From Prolixibacteraceae bacterium (GTDB taxonomy: Bacteria; Bacteroidota; Bacteroidia; Bacteroidales; Prolixibacteraceae), in the NCBI GenBank assembly GCA_016931875.1, contig JAFGDX010000441.1:1-9321 (forward strand): a stretch of DNA of 9,321 nucleotides, given 5' to 3'. Below the pieces are notes generated by a model, which was not told the origin of the DNA, did not search any database, and was given only the letters and a program-made list of their open reading frames with translations. Every line of letters begins with the position of its first letter. Position 1 is the stretch's first letter. Of the stretch, positions 7,100-9,321 are shown one piece after another. The translations under genes and the position numbers were made by a program.

Positions 7100-8506
7100 T
7101 TATAACGTATATGAACCTCTGTATTCATAATGATACAGGCGATGATTCCATGCTTCTTTGTCTTCGCCAAAACTTAGGGTGGCGGGGTTCCATTTTACCG
7201 GGCGTTGCATTTCGTGGGCCATGTTCCCCAAACAGCAAAGAATAGCCGTACTTGCACCCACTTCAATTGGCGCAATTGGTTTTTGTCTTGAACGGACAGC
7301 ATCAATAAAGTCTTGCATGTGCGGAGCGCTGATTTCAAAACTACCGCTTCCCCGTGCCTGGCTTCGCTGCATTTGTTCAAACATTTTCTTTCTTTCTTCC
7401 GGGGTAAGGTTACGTGGCCTTCTTCCGGCGAGTTCTTCAGGAACAAGTGAAGGATCGGAACATCCCAGGTAGCCGCGGGCAACTTCAATCCAGCCTTTGT
7501 CGCCAATAAATTTAATTCCCTGTGCATTCGGCATATCTTCCAGATACGGTTGTTCGGTCATTACTATGCCATTCAAATATTTGAAAGTCATATATTCCTG
7601 ACCGTTGTATCCTTTCGGAATAATTTCAGCAGGGCATGAGCCATCCATACCAATAGCTGCCTGGGCAATATCAAACATGTGAGCACCCCAATCGGCCGTA
7701 TAACCGTTACCGGTTTCAAGATACCAGCGCCATGCCCCCCATAATTTTTCTCTTTCCGGCGGATCGAGCGAAATAGGTGGACAGAGATCAGAATGATAAT
7801 GAATTTTCGGGTCGTTCAGTGGCCCCATCCAAAGGTTGAAATTCAGGTTTGCCGGAATGGGCTGTTCTGGAAGATCGAGTGGTTTTGGCGGATCACCAAC
7901 TTTGGCATAAATTTTATCGATATGCCCGATGGCGCCTGACTGAACGAGTTCAATTGCTTTTTGGAACTCGCCGCTTGAACGTTGCTGGCTACCAACCTGA
8001 ACAATCCGTTTATTGTCGTTTGCAACCCTGACCATTTTTAAAGCTTCGGTAATGGTAAACGACAAGGGTTTTTGAACATAGACATCTTTTCCTGCCTGGC
8101 ATGCATGTATGGTTTGCAGTGCATGCCAGTGATCAGGAGTAACCACTTCAACGGCATCGATATCTTTACGTTCAAGCAACTCTTCATACTGTTCGTACAT
8201 ATCACAGCGTGGAGCAACTCCTTGCTTTTTCTGCCATTCTTCAACTGTTTGTTTAAAACGCTGTTGTTTCATACTGTCAACATCGCAGCAGGCTGCAACC
8301 TGTACACCCGGAACACTGCTAAATCCCCTGAAATCAGAAAGAGCCTGCTGGCCACCACCGATGTAACCCAACACAACTCTGTCGCTCGGAGCAATTTTTA
8401 ATCCTTCAATGGTCCAGCTTGGTAAAATGGTTAACCCTGTTAACCCAAGTGCTGATAGACCTAAAAATTTTCTACGGTTTAATTGATTTTTTGAAGTTTC
8501 TTCCAT
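7100..8506 (-). CDS. Tat-exported Gfo/Idh/MocA-family NAD(P)-dependent oxidoreductase
   Basis: This 468-residue protein is a Gfo/Idh/MocA oxidoreductase, a family that oxidises or reduces sugars, inositols and glycosides with NAD(P). A textbook Tat signal is present: NRRKFLG (residues 10-16) followed by a hydrophobic stretch to about residue 31, so it is probably exported folded with its cofactor, as known for glucose-fructose oxidoreductase. The Rossmann domain begins VVLGYIGGGQQ (44-54). VVTPDHWHAL (121-130) and VYVQKPLS (142-149) follow; the last holds the conserved Lys-Pro, with Gln where many family members have Glu. The C-terminal domain contains DWGAHMFDIAQAA (272-284), whose H276 is the likely catalytic or substrate residue. 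It is the first gene of a two-gene operon with the isomerase-like protein. Some related Tat-exported proteins are NAD-dependent glycosidases (GH109), so hydrolysis through a 3-keto intermediate is an alternative role. Family firm, substrate unknown. Confidence 0.93.
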   Translation of the reverse strand: MEETSKNQLNRRKFLGLSALGLTGLTILPSWTIEGLKIAPSDRVVLGYIGGGQQALSDFRGFSSVPGVQVAACCDVDSMKQQRFKQTVEEWQKKQGVAPRCDMYEQYEELLERKDIDAVEVVTPDHWHALQTIHACQAGKDVYVQKPLSFTITEALKMVRVANDNKRIVQVGSQQRSSGEFQKAIELVQSGAIGHIDKIYAKVGDPPKPLDLPEQPIPANLNFNLWMGPLNDPKIHYHSDLCPPISLDPPEREKLWGAWRWYLETGNGYTADWGAHMFDIAQAAIGMDGSCPAEIIPKGYNGQEYMTFKYLNGIVMTEQPYLEDMPNAQGIKFIGDKGWIEVARGYLGCSDPSLVPEELAGRRPRNLTPEERKKMFEQMQRSQARGSGSFEISAPHMQDFIDAVRSRQKPIAPIEVGASTAILCCLGNMAHEMQRPVKWNPATLSFGEDKEAWNHRLYHYEYRGSYTL

Positions 8507-8528
8507 AAAATTTATCTTTTAGTTTATT

Positions 8529-8562
8529 AATTAGTTTTTAAAAAATTGAAATTTAACTAATT
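8529..8562. repeat. 8-bp perfect inverted repeat in the oxidoreductase leader
   Basis: AATTAGTT (8529-8536) and AACTAATT (8555-8562) are perfect inverted repeats 18 bases apart, ending 23 bases before the oxidoreductase ATG. This could be an operator or a weak leader hairpin. The stem is very AT-rich in an AT-rich region, so chance is possible. Confidence 0.25.
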
Positions 8563-8730
8563 CATCTGATACTTCTCTCAAAGAAAACAAACAAAATAAT
8601 AAGAATAAACTTTTTATTAAAAAAACACTACTTCGCCTGTTTAACCTAATCAGACCAAAAAATAGGACTCAACGGATTGACAAAGGTTTAAAATAAAAAA
8701 ACGATTTTCCCCATTTTTCTGTTCTCTGAG

Positions 8731-8766
8731 AAAATAATAGAAACAAGGGCAGCAGAATGCTACCCT
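8731..8766 (-). terminator. Intrinsic terminator, minus strand, in the oxidoreductase upstream region
   Basis: On the minus strand AGGGTAGCA (8766-8758) and TGCTGCCCT (8754-8746) pair over 9 bp around a three-base loop (TTC), with one U-G wobble. A T-rich tail follows (8745-8731, including a TATTATTTT run). On the plus strand the wobble becomes a C-A mismatch and no T-run follows, so the signal belongs to minus-strand transcription. It ends about 225 bases before the oxidoreductase ATG, so it would stop or attenuate a transcript that begins further upstream. Confidence 0.65.
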
Positions 8767-8855
8767 GTAATTTCGTTAAGGAATAAGAAAAGATAAAAAA
8801 TAAGGGTACACAATGTTAAACAAGGATTTTCTAAAACCCGGATTCTTTTTTTCAT
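8760..8855 (-). CDS. Small ORF, 31-aa basic/hydrophobic peptide (candidate membrane or leader peptide)
   Basis: The ATG at 8853-8855 opens a 31-codon frame. The peptide begins MKKRIRVLENP (four basic residues among the first six), continues with a hydrophobic stretch of about 15 residues (CLTLCTLIFYLFLFL) and ends NEITG. A short basic N-terminus before one hydrophobic helix is typical of small membrane proteins and type I toxins. An in-frame ATG at 8865-8867 would add four residues (MFIK). No good Shine-Dalgarno site is near either start, which is common in this phylum. The TAG stop lies inside the 5' arm of the terminator hairpin at 8746-8766, and a long-range stem (8806-8879) overlaps the coding part. 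It could instead be a leader peptide for the oxidoreductase operon, or chance within a non-coding RNA. I do not recognise a homologue. Confidence 0.35.
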   Translation of the reverse strand: MKKRIRVLENPCLTLCTLIFYLFLFLNEITG

Positions 8856-8879
8856 TTTTATGAACATAACACTGTGTAC
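8806..8879 (-). ncRNA. Long-range 13-bp stem in a possible structured leader or small RNA
   Basis: GTACACAATGTT (8806-8817) and AACACTGTGTAC (8868-8879) are inverted repeats with one mismatch; adding the pair 8818/8867 gives a 13-bp stem around a 48-base loop. The mismatch (8813/8872) is A-C on the plus strand but a U-G wobble in minus-strand RNA, so the structure is complete only in a minus-strand transcript. The loop contains the ATG of the small ORF. No match to tmRNA, SRP RNA or RNase P features was seen. Confidence 0.4.
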
Positions 8880-9016
8880 AATTCCTGTCTCCTCAAATAA
8901 AATGCGAATAACAACTTGCTTTAACAAACTCAATCGCTATCAACTTTAACATATTAACAATTATTCCAGTGCAAGGTAGTTCAATACAACCAACCTATTC
9001 TTTTGAAAAAACCCGA

Positions 9017-9024
9017 CAAATGTA
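9017..9024 (-). promoter_or_regulatory. Candidate -7 element for a minus-strand leader/small transcript
   Basis: On the minus strand the bases read TACATTTG, an exact TAnnTTTG match. A TTG (9043-9041) lies 16 bases upstream, shorter than the usual 19-20. A transcript starting near 9010 would cross the small ORF and end at the hairpin at 8746-8766, about 270 bases, or read through into the oxidoreductase operon. Confidence 0.3.
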
Positions 9025-9263
9025 TTTTTACCTGAATTTACAATAACTGCATATTGAAGGAAATTTCAGTCACTATTCAGAACCTGAAATACAATTGTGA
9101 ATGTTCCGTTGTGGTTTAAAATCAGTTACCGGCTTTCACCAGGCAAGTATTTGGAGTGCGAAAAAATACAGACTTTCTGCTATTAGGAATCCTCAAATCA
9201 ATTTGATATTTGTCCGCTGTTAATTTTCTCTTTTTCAGAACGGTCTAAAAAATCAATCATGTA

Positions 9264-9293
9264 TTGCTTTTGGATGCAACCAATTTACATTTG
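9264..9293 (+). promoter_or_regulatory. Bacteroidota-type promoter pointing out of the window
   Basis: TTG (9264-9266) and TACATTTG (9286-9293, exact TAnnTTTG) are 19 bases apart, the preferred spacing for the Bacteroidota primary sigma factor. Transcription would start around 9298-9302, so a plus-strand gene probably begins just beyond the right edge. Confidence 0.5.
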
Positions 9294-9321
9294 AAGCTTA
9301 ATAAATTCAACTTTATAAAAA

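Larger units (their letters stand above)
8507..9321. other. 815-base region without a conventional gene
   Basis: No ORF of 60 codons or more occurs here and the composition is strongly AT-rich with stops in all frames. It holds the upstream region of the oxidoreductase operon and, on the minus strand, a small ORF with two hairpins and a possible promoter (listed separately). From 9025 to about 9263 I see only weak short repeats such as ATTTCAG/CTGAAAT (9063-9069 and 9084-9090). The last 60 bases contain a good outward promoter match on the plus strand. Confidence 0.7.

Noticed and set aside
9193..9212. CAAAT...ATTTG imperfect palindrome
   Set aside because: It needs a two-base gap to pair and is entirely AT-rich apart from a few bases. 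Such repeats are expected by chance here.
9101..9223. Plus-strand frame of about 40 codons starting MFRCGLKSVTG
   Set aside because: It has no promoter or ribosome site, a composition with no clear pattern, and no terminator after it. Chance frames of this size are expected in the region.
9198..9263. Minus-strand 20-codon frame starting MIDFLDRSEKEK
   Set aside because: It is very short and hydrophilic, with no visible expression signals or continuation in another frame. Most likely chance.

Overview
The window looks like a chromosomal segment from an anaerobic member of the Bacteroidota, probably Bacteroidales or Marinilabiliales. This is inferred from three things: an [FeFe]-hydrogenase maturation gene, AT-rich start regions mostly without Shine-Dalgarno sites plus some TAnnTTTG promoter-like elements, and a secreted Gfo/Idh/MocA oxidoreductase next to a secreted TIM-barrel sugar isomerase-like protein. 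No rRNA, tRNA, CRISPR array, transposase or phage gene was seen.

Layout. At 1-510 (+) is the 3' end of hydF, with its iron-sulfur ligand motifs. Three genes then run on the minus strand from about 4195 down to 588: a fused trehalose-6-phosphate synthase/phosphatase (otsA-otsB type), a beta-phosphoglucomutase-like HAD hydrolase, and a small protein of unknown function. Divergent from these, after a short shared promoter region, is a GH15 alpha-glucosidase (4267-6060, +). Together these form a trehalose/alpha-glucan module. OtsAB would make trehalose from nucleotide-glucose and glucose-6-phosphate. The GH15 enzyme would hydrolyse trehalose or another alpha-glucoside. The HAD protein probably handles a sugar phosphate.

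A strong bidirectional terminator at 6079-6113 separates GH15 from a convergent two-gene minus-strand operon. Its upstream gene is a Tat-exported Gfo/Idh/MocA oxidoreductase. Its downstream gene, 23 bases away, is a TIM-barrel sugar isomerase/epimerase-like protein with a KR variant of the Tat motif. The pair is likely to oxidise and rearrange a sugar or glycoside outside the cytoplasm.

The last 815 bases (8507-9321) hold no conventional gene but are not featureless. On the minus strand, upstream of the oxidoreductase operon, there is a possible TAnnTTTG promoter, a 31-codon ORF for a basic/hydrophobic peptide, a 13-bp long-range stem and a 9-bp intrinsic-terminator hairpin that contains the peptide's stop codon. 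A 6-base segment could pair with the terminator arm as an alternative structure. Both stems contain a single position that pairs as G-U only in minus-strand RNA, which favours that strand as the transcribed one. This could be a small membrane-peptide gene, a structured RNA, or an attenuator for the operon below, and it is the least explained part of the window. A good plus-strand promoter match at 9264-9293 points out of the window.
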